In this document: piece after piece, positions 33,566-42,651 of the stretch
Layout: each line of letters begins with the position of its first letter
How positions within the stretch are numbered: position 1 is the first letter of the stretch
Source: Pyrinomonadaceae bacterium
GTDB lineage: Bacteria; Acidobacteriota; Blastocatellia; Pyrinomonadales; Pyrinomonadaceae
Direction of reading: 5' to 3'
Assembly: GCA_019694395.1 (NCBI GenBank)
Contig: JAIBCC010000001.1
Coordinates: 124,001 to 188,000, forward strand
Length of the DNA stretch: 64,000 nt
The notes under the pieces: model-generated
The model's database searches: none
What the model saw: only the letters and a program-made list of their open reading frames with translations
Told to the model about the DNA's origin: nothing
Position numbers and translations under genes: made by a program

Positions 33566-36500
33566 ATGAAAATATATTGTCGAATAAAAATAGGATTAAT
33601 TTTAATCTTGATTTTATGTGTAGGAATAAATTTAGCCCAAACTACCAGCGGTTCAATTTCGGGAACTGTGGTAGACCAGCAAGGGGCATCTGTGGCAAAT
33701 TCAACCGTAAAAATTACAGAAGAAGGGAAAAATTTTACCCTTTCGGCTACCACAGATGCGGAAGGACGTTTTGTTTTTCCGATTGTTCAGCCCGGAATCT
33801 ACACGGTTTCAGTTGAGGCAAACGGCTTCAAAAAACAAGAACGTAAAGGCGTGACACTTGTTTCAAATGATAAATTGTCGCTCGGTAATTTGAGTTTAGA
33901 AGTTGGTGCACCATCTGAAACTGTTGAAATTCAATCGGAAGCCACCCTAATTCAAGCAGATAGCGGAGAACGTTCATTTGGGATTCAAGGCGAACAAATC
34001 CGCAACCTTGGAGTTAAAACGCGCAGTTACATCAATTTAGCCACCTTAGCGCCAGGTGTAGTTGCAAATGGTGCAGGTGATGGTAACAGTTCGGATAGTA
34101 ACGGCATAAGCGTCAACGGTGTCCGAACAAATTCAAATAACGTCCAAATTGACGGCATCACAAGTGTTGATACAGGAAACAATGCTCAACTTTCAAGAAT
34201 TCCGCTTGATTCGGTTGGGGAATTCAAACTGGTAACTTCATCTTCGCAAGCTGAGTATGGACGATCATCAGGCGCACAAATTATTGCCGTCACTCGTAGC
34301 GGTTCACAAGATTTTCACGGTTCTTTTTATTATTATCGCCGTCATACAGGACTTAATGCCAATTCTTTTGAAAATAATCGGAGCACCAGCGCAATCCCGC
34401 CTTCCAGAGCAATTTCTGACCAAGAAGACATTGGATACACAATCGGCGGACCGATTTACATTCCCAAACTACTTGAAAATAAGAAAAAACTATTCTTTTT
34501 TGTAAACCAAGAATGGACACCCCGAATTACGCCAAATGGAATCAATCGGGTGCGTGTCCCGACTGCGCTTGAAAGAGCAGGAGATTTTTCGCAATCAACC
34601 CAATCCAGCAGTGCGAATGGTGGTATTTTTAACACAATCAGAAACTATAATATTGCGGGAACCTGCACCACAGCCAATACTGCTGCCAATCCCGGTGCCT
34701 GTTATATTGACGGCGGTGTCCTAGGAAAAATTCCGGCTGCGGCTCTTTACGCCCCCGGTCTTAAACTTCTCAGTTTGTATCCATTGCCAAACCATACGCA
34801 ATTACCGGGTGAAAATTACAATTACGAAAAACAAACTTCAAACACCATAAAAGAACGAAACGATACGATCCGAATTGATTACAACATCAATGACAATTGG
34901 CGTGTTTATGGAAGAGTTCTGAATAACTACAATATCGCCGAAAATCCGCTTTCAGGACTAGGATTTATTCTTGGCGGAAATATTGATGAGTGGAGTTGGA
35001 AAAATGACACGCCTAGATTGAGCTATGCTGGAACTTTGAATGGAACGCTGAATGCAACAACTGCGGTTGAATTTACCTACGGTTTCAGCCGAAACTCAAT
35101 TGACGGCAGACCCGGAACAGACAAATATACCTTTACGGCTTCGGGACTTAGTGGTTTACCCAGAATTTTTCCAGGTGCAACTCAAGAAGATTTTCTACCG
35201 CAAGTGGGTTATGCTGGCGGACCGTTGGCTTCAACTCCTAGCTATCGAATTGGAAACGGACCGTTTATCAACAGCAACCGAACCGATAACATAGCCGGAA
35301 GTTTGTCAAAAGTTTGGGGCAGTCACGTTTCAAAATTTGGCGGAGTCTTTGAACATGGTGTCAAAAAACAAACAAATCGTGTTCAGTTTAATGGCGGTAT
35401 CAGTTTTTCAGCCGATAACACGAATCCGTTTGATACCGGTCAAGGATTTGCCAATGCCGCGACAGGGGCTTTTCAAAATTATATTCAAGCCTCAGCCGGG
35501 TCAACGGGCGACTATAGATACAACAACCTAGAATTTTATGCTCAGGACAATTGGAAAGTTTCGAGCAGATTAACGCTTGATTACGGTATGCGCGTTTCGT
35601 GGCTGCCACCAACCAGAGATGTGAGTGGTGCGGCTTCAAACTTTGATCCAAGTCTCTATAATCCGGCAAATGCTCCACGGCTTTATGCTCCGGGTTGTTT
35701 AGGTCAGGCAGTTGGCAGTTTCACCTCAGCCGGATGCACACGTGTTGCGTATGATCCGACACTTGCTGTTGGAACTGTTTTGACCGGCGGGGGAGTAAAT
35801 ACCAGCCTTGGAAATTCATTGAACGGCGGTCTTTTCATTGGAAAACTTGTGCCCAACACGGGCAGTCGTTCAAATGGGTTGATAGCTGCCACCAGTGATG
35901 CTTTAACCAAAGATCAAGGACTTTTATTTGCCCCAAGATTTGGTTTTGCCTTTGATGTGACGGGTAAACACAACTTGATCGTGCGTGGCGGCTATGGAAT
36001 CTTTTATGACCGTTCTCAAGGAAATTTGGTCTTTGACTATAATGAAAATCCGCCCACCACAACGACAACCAGATACGACAATGGACGGTTACAAGACCTT
36101 GGCGGGGTCGGCACGGTAGCCAGTTTTTCTCCCCAAAGTCTGAGAGCAATTGAGAAAGATGCCAAGATTCCATCAGTAAATTCTTATAATCTTGGTGTTC
36201 AGTATAAATTGCCGTTTGATACTGTGCTTGATGTTGCCTATGTTGGCTCGCAAAGTCACCATTTGCCGCACGTCAGACCAATTAACGAAACTCCTTTCGG
36301 TTCGGCGTGGTTAGCGGTAAACCAAGACCCAACCAGAGCAACGCCGACGGTTCTCGGAGCTAGTGCGTTACCAACTGATTTATATCGCCCTTTCAAAGGA
36401 TTCGGAAGTATCAGTTATATCGAATTTAGAGAAAATGCCGATTATAATTCATTGCAAATTGGAGCGAATCGCCGTTTTTCTAAAGGCTTGGTTTTAAGTG

Positions 36501-37222
36501 CAAACTATACTTTAGGTCGCGCAATGGGTGTCACTACGCTAGATGACGGACAAGCTCGGATTGACCAAAAAGATTATCTCAATTATGGTCGGATGGGGTA
36601 TGACCGCACTCATAATCTCAACTTTAACTGGGTTTATGAAATTCCAAGTCTGACTAAAAACAAGGCGTTGGGATTGGTCACAAATGGTTGGCAATTCTCA
36701 GGTATTTATAGATTCCAATCAGGTCAACCTGAAACCGTTCAATGTAATGTCAACGGACGCGGTTCATCAGCTATTACCGGTTCATCCAGCGGAACTGCGG
36801 TTGGCACTTGTATTGTTAATGGTGACATTACTTACCGTCCTATTAAAGATGATTTTCATTTGTTTAATGTTAATGCTTTGGTAGGTTTGCCTGATGGAGC
36901 TACGGGACAATATTTAGAGATTTCCCGCAGAACATTTACCGCTGAGGCACCATCTATCAATAACTTTGACCTGTCGCTTTCTAAGAAGTTCTTCATTTGG
37001 GAAAAATTCAACATTGAAACTCGAATTGATGCTTTCAATGCATTGAATCATACCCAAGGTGCTTTTTCAAACTTCTTTGCCGGCAGTATCTTTGACACGA
37101 CCACTCGTTTGCCTCTGGCTTCTGCTATTGCCAATACCACAACCAACCGAACCGGTTATGGAGCGGTCAACAGCTATCGCCCGAATCGCACTTTGCAATT
37201 GATGTTGCGGGTTTCGTTCTAA
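33566..37222 (+). CDS. TonB-dependent receptor, Oar-like, with carboxypeptidase-regulatory domain
   Basis: A 1218-residue outer-membrane protein. A signal peptide is followed by a carboxypeptidase-regulatory-like beta domain (about residues 25-110, TTSGSISGTVVDQQGASVAN), a plug (YINLATLAPGV, GISVNGVRTNSNNVQIDGI, VTRSGSQDFHGSFYYYRRHT) and a long barrel ending in the terminal Phe of LMLRVSF. Such receptors are thought to take up ligands, often glycans, using TonB energy. AGGAG precedes the ATG. It opens the polysaccharide locus behind LacI-type operators; there is no SusD-like partner. It is complete. Confidence 0.92.
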   Translation: MKIYCRIKIGLILILILCVGINLAQTTSGSISGTVVDQQGASVANSTVKITEEGKNFTLSATTDAEGRFVFPIVQPGIYTVSVEANGFKKQERKGVTLVSNDKLSLGNLSLEVGAPSETVEIQSEATLIQADSGERSFGIQGEQIRNLGVKTRSYINLATLAPGVVANGAGDGNSSDSNGISVNGVRTNSNNVQIDGITSVDTGNNAQLSRIPLDSVGEFKLVTSSSQAEYGRSSGAQIIAVTRSGSQDFHGSFYYYRRHTGLNANSFENNRSTSAIPPSRAISDQEDIGYTIGGPIYIPKLLENKKKLFFFVNQEWTPRITPNGINRVRVPTALERAGDFSQSTQSSSANGGIFNTIRNYNIAGTCTTANTAANPGACYIDGGVLGKIPAAALYAPGLKLLSLYPLPNHTQLPGENYNYEKQTSNTIKERNDTIRIDYNINDNWRVYGRVLNNYNIAENPLSGLGFILGGNIDEWSWKNDTPRLSYAGTLNGTLNATTAVEFTYGFSRNSIDGRPGTDKYTFTASGLSGLPRIFPGATQEDFLPQVGYAGGPLASTPSYRIGNGPFINSNRTDNIAGSLSKVWGSHVSKFGGVFEHGVKKQTNRVQFNGGISFSADNTNPFDTGQGFANAATGAFQNYIQASAGSTGDYRYNNLEFYAQDNWKVSSRLTLDYGMRVSWLPPTRDVSGAASNFDPSLYNPANAPRLYAPGCLGQAVGSFTSAGCTRVAYDPTLAVGTVLTGGGVNTSLGNSLNGGLFIGKLVPNTGSRSNGLIAATSDALTKDQGLLFAPRFGFAFDVTGKHNLIVRGGYGIFYDRSQGNLVFDYNENPPTTTTTRYDNGRLQDLGGVGTVASFSPQSLRAIEKDAKIPSVNSYNLGVQYKLPFDTVLDVAYVGSQSHHLPHVRPINETPFGSAWLAVNQDPTRATPTVLGASALPTDLYRPFKGFGSISYIEFRENADYNSLQIGANRRFSKGLVLSANYTLGRAMGVTTLDDGQARIDQKDYLNYGRMGYDRTHNLNFNWVYEIPSLTKNKALGLVTNGWQFSGIYRFQSGQPETVQCNVNGRGSSAITGSSSGTAVGTCIVNGDITYRPIKDDFHLFNVNALVGLPDGATGQYLEISRRTFTAEAPSINNFDLSLSKKFFIWEKFNIETRIDAFNALNHTQGAFSNFFAGSIFDTTTRLPLASAIANTTTNRTGYGAVNSYRPNRTLQLMLRVSF

Positions 37223-37233
37223 GGACGAACAGT

Positions 37234-37271
37234 AAAAGAGCAGCTTTTACGGGGGTAAGGTCTGCTCTTTT
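37234..37271 (+). terminator. Rho-independent-like terminator
   Basis: AAAAGAGCAG (37234-37243) and CTGCTCTTTT (37262-37271) form a 10-bp stem with an 18-nt loop just after the receptor gene, with A and T tails on the two arms. It may lower readthrough into the GH30 genes or act in both directions. Confidence 0.65.
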
Positions 37272-37323
37272 ATTTCCCTCAGGCAACAAAAAGGTTATTC
37301 TGCTAACAATCAGAGTTCAACCT

Positions 37324-38715
37324 ATGTTTAATAAATCCAATTCAATCCTTTTTATTTTTTTGTTTACAACGCATTTTTGTTTTTCTCAAAGCAAATTTGA
37401 GTTTTGGTTAACCAAGCCTGACCAAACCGCTTTATTGCAAAAACAAAATAATCTTTCTTTTACCAACAAAACCAATGATTTACCAACCATTGCCATTGAC
37501 CAAAATCAAACCTTTCAAACAATTGACGGCTTTGGTTTTGCGTTGACGGGAGGGAGTGCTTTGGTCATCAATCAGCTTGATAAAGTCACTAAAAAGAATT
37601 TATTACAGGAATTATTCGGTAATAAAAAAAATTCAATTTCCATTAGTTATTTGAGAATTAGTATCGGTGCTTCGGATTTGAATGTCGAACCGTTTACTTA
37701 CGATGATTTGCCTAGAGGTGAAACGGACGAGAGGCTCGAAAAATTTTCTTTGACAAAAGATGAAAAAGACGTTCTTCCCCTGTTAAAAGAAATAATTCGT
37801 ATCAATCCTAAAATCAAAATAATGGCTTCGCCGTGGACTGCTCCGGTTTGGATGAAGGACAAAGACAGTTTTATAGGTGGGAAATTACAGCCCGGATTTT
37901 ATGGAGTCTATGCCGATTATTTTCTCAAATACATTCAAGAAATGGAGAAACGCGGCATCAAAATTGACGCAATCACGGTGCAAAATGAACCGTTGCACGA
38001 TGGCAATAATCCAAGTATGTTAATGCTACCGAAAGAACAGGCAGATTTTGTCAAAAATCATCTCGGCAAAGCGTTTCAAGCAGCAAATATCAAAACAAAA
38101 ATAATCATTTACGATCATAATTGTGACAAACCAGAATATCCGATTGAAGTTTTGAATGATGCAGAGGCAAAAAGATTTATTGACGGTTCGGCGTTTCATC
38201 TTTACGGTGGAGAAATAGGTTGTTTGAGCAAAGTAAAGTCTGCTCATCCCGATAAAAATCTTTATTTTACGGAGCAATATACAAGTTCTAACGGTGCGTT
38301 TGCGGGTGATTTGAACTGGCACGTTAAAAATTTAATTATCGGTGCAACGCGGAACTGGAGCAAGACGGTATTGGAGTGGAATTTGGCGAATGATGCAAAA
38401 TTTAAACCGCATACCGAAGGTGGTTGCGATGTTTGCAAAGGGGCTTTAACTATTGCAAATAATAGCGTAACACGAAATGTTTCATATTACATCATTGCCC
38501 ACGCCGCCAAATTTGTGCCATCCGGTTCGGTCAGAATTGATACGAATGTAACTGAAAATATTAATAATGTGGCTTTCAAAACCCCTAAGGGTGCAATTGT
38601 CATAATTGCCCAAAATGATAATAATAAAACTGAAAGCTTTAACATAAAATTTAAACAAAAATCCGCACTCGCCACGCTTCCGGCAGGTGCAATTGGAACT
38701 TTTCTTCTTAACTAA
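37324..38715 (+). CDS. GH30 glycoside hydrolase (glucosylceramidase-like)
   Basis: A 463-residue GH30 enzyme with a signal peptide (MFNKSNSILFIFLFTTHFCF). The (beta/alpha)8 barrel shows IDGFGFALTGG, the acid/base Glu222 in VQNEP and the nucleophile Glu317 in LYFTEQYT, with MASPWTAPVWMKD between. The C-terminal beta domain ends near LPAGAIGTFLLN. GH30 retaining enzymes cut beta-glycosidic bonds such as beta-1,6-glucans or glucosylceramide; subfamily cannot be settled by eye. It is followed immediately by a second GH30, the start codon of which is 1 bp after this stop. Confidence 0.9.
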   Translation: MFNKSNSILFIFLFTTHFCFSQSKFEFWLTKPDQTALLQKQNNLSFTNKTNDLPTIAIDQNQTFQTIDGFGFALTGGSALVINQLDKVTKKNLLQELFGNKKNSISISYLRISIGASDLNVEPFTYDDLPRGETDERLEKFSLTKDEKDVLPLLKEIIRINPKIKIMASPWTAPVWMKDKDSFIGGKLQPGFYGVYADYFLKYIQEMEKRGIKIDAITVQNEPLHDGNNPSMLMLPKEQADFVKNHLGKAFQAANIKTKIIIYDHNCDKPEYPIEVLNDAEAKRFIDGSAFHLYGGEIGCLSKVKSAHPDKNLYFTEQYTSSNGAFAGDLNWHVKNLIIGATRNWSKTVLEWNLANDAKFKPHTEGGCDVCKGALTIANNSVTRNVSYYIIAHAAKFVPSGSVRIDTNVTENINNVAFKTPKGAIVIIAQNDNNKTESFNIKFKQKSALATLPAGAIGTFLLN

Positions 38716-38716
38716 A

Positions 38717-40168
38717 ATGAAAAATTTAATTTTGTTTCTGATTCTGATTTCATTGTCAACTATCAGTTTTGGTCAGGCTGCAAAAAAACAAACAGTTTCG
38801 ACCAAAGGTAAAACTGTCACGATTTTCACGACCGCTGAAAATACAAATTTAAAGTTAGCTCAAACAGGCACTTCCACCTTTGCTGAAAAACCTCAGCCAA
38901 CCGAAGGAGAAATCAGCGTTTTTGTAAATCCCAATAAAAGTTTCCAAACCTTCATAGGTATTGGCGGGGCTTTTACCGACGCTGCGGCTGAAACTTTTTT
39001 CAAGCTTTCTAAAACCAAACAGGAAGAATTTATCCAAGCCTATTTCAGCAAGGAAAAAGGGATTGGCTATTCACTTGGGCGTTTGACCATTCACAGTTCT
39101 GATTTTTCCAGCGGCAGTTACACCTATATAAATGAGGGAGATAAAGAACTTAAATCTTTCAACATCGCTCACGATCAACAATTTCGGATTCCGTTGCTGA
39201 AACAGGCAATGGCAATGGCGGGTGGAAAACTAACTTTGTTTGCAAGTCCCTGGTCGCCGCCGGCTTTTATGAAATCAAATAAATCAATGCTCAAAGGCGG
39301 GAAGCTTTTACCCGAATTTTATCAACCCTGGGCAAATTATTTCGTCAAATATATTCGGGCAATGGAAAAAGAAGGAATTCCGATTTGGGGAGTCACAATT
39401 CAGAACGAACCGATGGCGACTCAAACCTGGGAATCCTGCATTTTTTCTGCCGAAGAAGAACGTGATTTTTTGAAAAACAATCTCGGACCAACTTTTTGGA
39501 AAAATGGTTTGAAGGATAAAAAAATAATTATTTGGGATCACAACCGGGATTTGATTACGCATCGTGTTTCAACCATTTTAGGCGATCCCGAAGCCGCCAA
39601 ATATGTTTGGGGCATCGGATTTCATTGGTATGAACCCTGGTCGGGCGGAAAAATGATGTTTGAAAATGTCGAATTGGTCAATGAAATGTATCCCGACAAA
39701 AATTTAATTTTTACCGAAGGAACGACCGAAAGATTCGATCCGGCTCGGTATCAATTTTGGGGAAATGGCGAAAAATACGGACGTTCGATGATCAATGATT
39801 TTAACGATGGAACAGTCGGCTGGACGGATTGGAATCTGTTGCTGGATGAAACCGGCGGACCAAATCACGTCGGAAATTTCTGTTTTGCCCCGCTTCACGC
39901 GGATACTAAAACCGGCGAATTGATTTACACACCTTCGTATTACTACATCGGACATTTTTCCAAATTTATCAAACAAGGCGCAAAACGAATCGCCGCCGCC
40001 GCCAGTCGGAGTCAGCTTTTGACGACTTCTTTCCAAAATCCTGATGGAAAAGTTGTGACGGTTGTGATGAATGAAAGCGATAAGCCCGTCAAATATAATT
40101 TTGTAATTGGAAGCGAAAGCGCAGATGTCGAAATTCCGGCACACGCCATTCAAACTTTGGTTTTTTAG
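38717..40168 (+). CDS. Second GH30 glycoside hydrolase
   Basis: A 483-residue exported GH30 paralogue. The start at 38717 (MKNLILFLILISLSTISF) is chosen over an upstream TTG because it opens into a signal peptide; the preceding gene stops at 38715. IGGAFTDAAAETF and LFASPWSPPAFMKSN are family motifs; acid/base Glu231 is in IQNEPMATQTWES and nucleophile Glu334 in IFTEGTTERF. The sequence is clearly different from its neighbour, so the two probably act on different parts of one beta-glucan. The stop codon touches a REP-like repeat element. Confidence 0.9.
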   Translation: MKNLILFLILISLSTISFGQAAKKQTVSTKGKTVTIFTTAENTNLKLAQTGTSTFAEKPQPTEGEISVFVNPNKSFQTFIGIGGAFTDAAAETFFKLSKTKQEEFIQAYFSKEKGIGYSLGRLTIHSSDFSSGSYTYINEGDKELKSFNIAHDQQFRIPLLKQAMAMAGGKLTLFASPWSPPAFMKSNKSMLKGGKLLPEFYQPWANYFVKYIRAMEKEGIPIWGVTIQNEPMATQTWESCIFSAEEERDFLKNNLGPTFWKNGLKDKKIIIWDHNRDLITHRVSTILGDPEAAKYVWGIGFHWYEPWSGGKMMFENVELVNEMYPDKNLIFTEGTTERFDPARYQFWGNGEKYGRSMINDFNDGTVGWTDWNLLLDETGGPNHVGNFCFAPLHADTKTGELIYTPSYYYIGHFSKFIKQGAKRIAAAASRSQLLTTSFQNPDGKVVTVVMNESDKPVKYNFVIGSESADVEIPAHAIQTLVF

Positions 40169-40324
40169 TTTAGAGTTACGTCTTCAGACGTGAATTACGT
40201 TAGAATTACGCCAGATTAGATTTACAAAAAATTTTATTTTCGCCTTTGGCGTGTTAATCGTTTCAGTTTAGTTTTTAGCTTGAAAACTGCTTGCGTTTTT
40301 CACGACTGAAGCCGTAACTCTAAC
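40168..40324. repeat. REP-like repeat element with terminal inverted repeats
   Basis: GTTTAGAGTTACGTCTTCAG from 40168 and the complement of GTTAGAGTTACGGCTTCAGT ending at 40324 are imperfect copies of about 26 bp in opposite orientation. Inside are palindromes ACGTCTTCAGACGT and CGCCTTTGGCG. It fills the gap between the second GH30 and glpK and has no coding sequence. It resembles in design the hairpin element at 1942-2148 but not in sequence. Confidence 0.6.
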
Positions 40325-40333
40325 AAAATCAAT

Positions 40334-41836
40334 ATGCAAAAAAAATATATCCTTGCCTTTGACCAAGGCACGACCAGTTCCAGAGCAATAGTTTTTGACC
40401 ACAACGGCTCAATTATTTCGGTGGCTCAAAAAGAATTTACGCAGATTTTTCCCAAAGCGGGTTGGGTTGAACACGATGCCAATGAGATTTGGTCAACCCA
40501 ACTTGGCGTGGCAACCGAAGCCATTGCCAAAGCTAATCTGGATGCCAACGAAATTGCCGCGATTGGGATTACGAATCAGCGCGAAACGACTGTCGTTTGG
40601 GAAAGAAACACCGGAAAACCAATTCACAACGCGATAGTTTGGCAAGACCGCCGCACCGCAGATTTTTGCAACGAACTGAAATCCAAAGGTTTAGACAAAC
40701 TGATTCAGCAAAAAACGGGCTTAATCGTTGACGCATATTTTTCCGCGACAAAAATCAGATGGATTTTGGATAACGTCGAAGGCGCACGCGAAAAAGCCAA
40801 CAACGGCGAGCTTTGTTTCGGCACCATTGACACTTGGCTACTTTGGAATCTGACCAAAGGACAAGTTCACGCGACTGATGTTTCAAATGCTTCGCGGACA
40901 ATGCTTTGCAACATTCACACGCTGCAATGGGACGGCGAATTACAGGAAATTTTTGATGTTCCGGGCAATATTTTGCCGACCATTCGGAGCAGTTCGGAAG
41001 TTTACGGCTACGCGGAAAATATTTTGTCCGATTCCAAAATTCCGATTGCCGGAATCGCCGGAGATCAGCAATCTGCACTGTTCGGGCAAATGTGCGTGAG
41101 TGACGGAATGAGCAAAAACACCTACGGAACGGGATGTTTTATGCTAATGAATACAGGCGAGAAACCGATTGCTTCAAATTCCGGTTTGCTGACGACAGTT
41201 GCCTGGAAAGTCAACGGAATCACAAATTACGCGCTGGAAGGCAGCGTTTTTATCGCAGGTGCGGTCGTTCAATGGTTGCGCGACGGGCTTGGAATTATCA
41301 AAACTTCGCCCGAAGTTGAAAATTTATCGAATCAGGTTTCCGACAGCGATGGAGTTTATTTTGTTCCGGCGTTTGCGGGACTCGGCACGCCGCATTGGAA
41401 TCAGCACGCCAGAGGCACGATTGTCGGGTTGACTCGTGGTTCGACGGATGCCCATATCGCCCGCGCCGCGCTCGACAGCATCGCTTTTCAAACGATGGAT
41501 GTTTTGCAAGCGATGGAAACCGATTCGGGAATTTCCATCAAAGAATTGCGGGTTGACGGTGGCGCAACGGTCAATAACGGCTTGATGCAGTTTCAGTCTG
41601 ATATTTTAAATACAAAAGTCGTGCGTCCGAAAATTACTGAAACTACTGCACTTGGCGCGGCTTATCTGGCAGGACTCGCCGTTAATTTCTGGGAAAACAT
41701 CGAAGAAATTCAATCGCAATGGCAAGTTGATAAAGAGTTTTCGCCAACGATGGAAAACGAGAAAAGAACCAAATTAGCCAAAGACTGGCAACGCGCGGTT
41801 AATGCGGCAAAAGCGTGGGCGAATGATGAGGGATGA
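40334..41836 (+). CDS. glpK: Glycerol kinase
   Basis: A 500-residue FGGY-family glycerol kinase. Motifs include [17 protein letters not shown] (phosphate 1), [80 protein letters not shown] and [18 protein letters not shown]. It phosphorylates glycerol to glycerol-3-phosphate with ATP in the cytoplasm. It is paired with the facilitator glpF 83 bp downstream and lies inside the glycan-use region, so glycerol may be obtained alongside the glycan, for example from glycolipids or phospholipids, or the pair may be there by chance. Confidence 0.96.
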   Translation: MQKKYILAFDQGTTSSRAIVFDHNGSIISVAQKEFTQIFPKAGWVEHDANEIWSTQLGVATEAIAKANLDANEIAAIGITNQRETTVVWERNTGKPIHNAIVWQDRRTADFCNELKSKGLDKLIQQKTGLIVDAYFSATKIRWILDNVEGAREKANNGELCFGTIDTWLLWNLTKGQVHATDVSNASRTMLCNIHTLQWDGELQEIFDVPGNILPTIRSSSEVYGYAENILSDSKIPIAGIAGDQQSALFGQMCVSDGMSKNTYGTGCFMLMNTGEKPIASNSGLLTTVAWKVNGITNYALEGSVFIAGAVVQWLRDGLGIIKTSPEVENLSNQVSDSDGVYFVPAFAGLGTPHWNQHARGTIVGLTRGSTDAHIARAALDSIAFQTMDVLQAMETDSGISIKELRVDGGATVNNGLMQFQSDILNTKVVRPKITETTALGAAYLAGLAVNFWENIEEIQSQWQVDKEFSPTMENEKRTKLAKDWQRAVNAAKAWANDEG

Positions 41837-41858
41837 GGGATGAAGGATGAGGGATGAA
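41826..41858. repeat. GGGATGA tandem repeat
   Basis: Four to five copies of the 7-8 bp unit GGGATGA/GGATGAA overlap the end of glpK and fill the space before glpF. The same unit occurs after proS at about 12395-12420. It is a dispersed simple repeat with no gene. Confidence 0.6.
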
Positions 41859-41919
41859 TAAAACCTTGTCTTTTTTTTCGTGTCTTTTCGCGTCATTTCG
41901 CGGGCAAACATTAAAATTT

Positions 41920-42630
41920 ATGAAACCATTTTTAGGTGAGATGATCGGGACTGCCTTGATGATTTTGTTGGGTGGAGGTGTAGTTGCCAACGTCGTTTTG
42001 AACAAAACCAAGGGTAATAATAGTGGTTGGATTGTTATTACGACAGCGTGGGCGTTTGCAGTTTTTGTCGGCGTTTTTGTTTCGGGCAAAATCGGAAGTC
42101 TTTCGCATTTGAATCCGGCTGTTACGATTTCGATGGCGAGTTTGGGAAAGCTTCCTTGGGCTGATGCACCGACTTATATTTTCGCGCAAATTTTAGGCGC
42201 GATGATTGGTTCGGGATTGGTTTGGGGAATGCACCGTTTACATTTTGACGAGACTGACGATGCCGATTCAAAGCGGGGTGTTTTTTGCACTGCCCCCGCA
42301 ATTCGCTCGACTTTTGACAATTTACTTTCCGAAATTATCGGGACTTTCGTTTTGATTTTCGGCATTTTGTATATTTCTGGTGCGGCGGCAACTTTGGGTT
42401 CGTTGGAGGCTTTGCCGGTTTCGCTTTTAGTTTTAGTGATTGGTTTAAGTTTAGGCGGCACAACAGGTTATGCCATCAATCCGGCAAGAGATTTAGGTCC
42501 GCGAATTATGCACGCGATTTTGCCGATCAAAGATAAAGAAGGCAGTGATTGGGATTATGCGTGGATTCCCGTCATTGGTCCGATTGTCGGAGCATTGTTA
42601 GCGGCATTTTGCTTTAAACTACTGCAATAA
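41920..42630 (+). CDS. glpF: Glycerol facilitator (aquaporin family)
   Basis: A 236-residue major-intrinsic-protein channel. The start at 41920 (MKPFLGEMIGTALMILL) is preferred to an upstream ATG at 41854, whose extra residues come from the repeat-rich spacer. Both half-helix motifs are present: LNPAVTIS and INPARDLGPR; the Asp after the second NPAR is typical of glycerol-conducting members. Six transmembrane segments are predicted. It lets glycerol enter for phosphorylation by the adjacent GlpK. Confidence 0.92.
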   Translation: MKPFLGEMIGTALMILLGGGVVANVVLNKTKGNNSGWIVITTAWAFAVFVGVFVSGKIGSLSHLNPAVTISMASLGKLPWADAPTYIFAQILGAMIGSGLVWGMHRLHFDETDDADSKRGVFCTAPAIRSTFDNLLSEIIGTFVLIFGILYISGAAATLGSLEALPVSLLVLVIGLSLGGTTGYAINPARDLGPRIMHAILPIKDKEGSDWDYAWIPVIGPIVGALLAAFCFKLLQ

Positions 42631-42651
42631 GGACACTTTTATTAAATTTCG

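Noticed and set aside
41799..42089. Minus-strand ORF with Pro/His/Ser-rich start near glpF
   Set aside because: It is the antisense of glpK/glpF and of the GGGATGA repeat; such ORFs are artefacts of that repeat.
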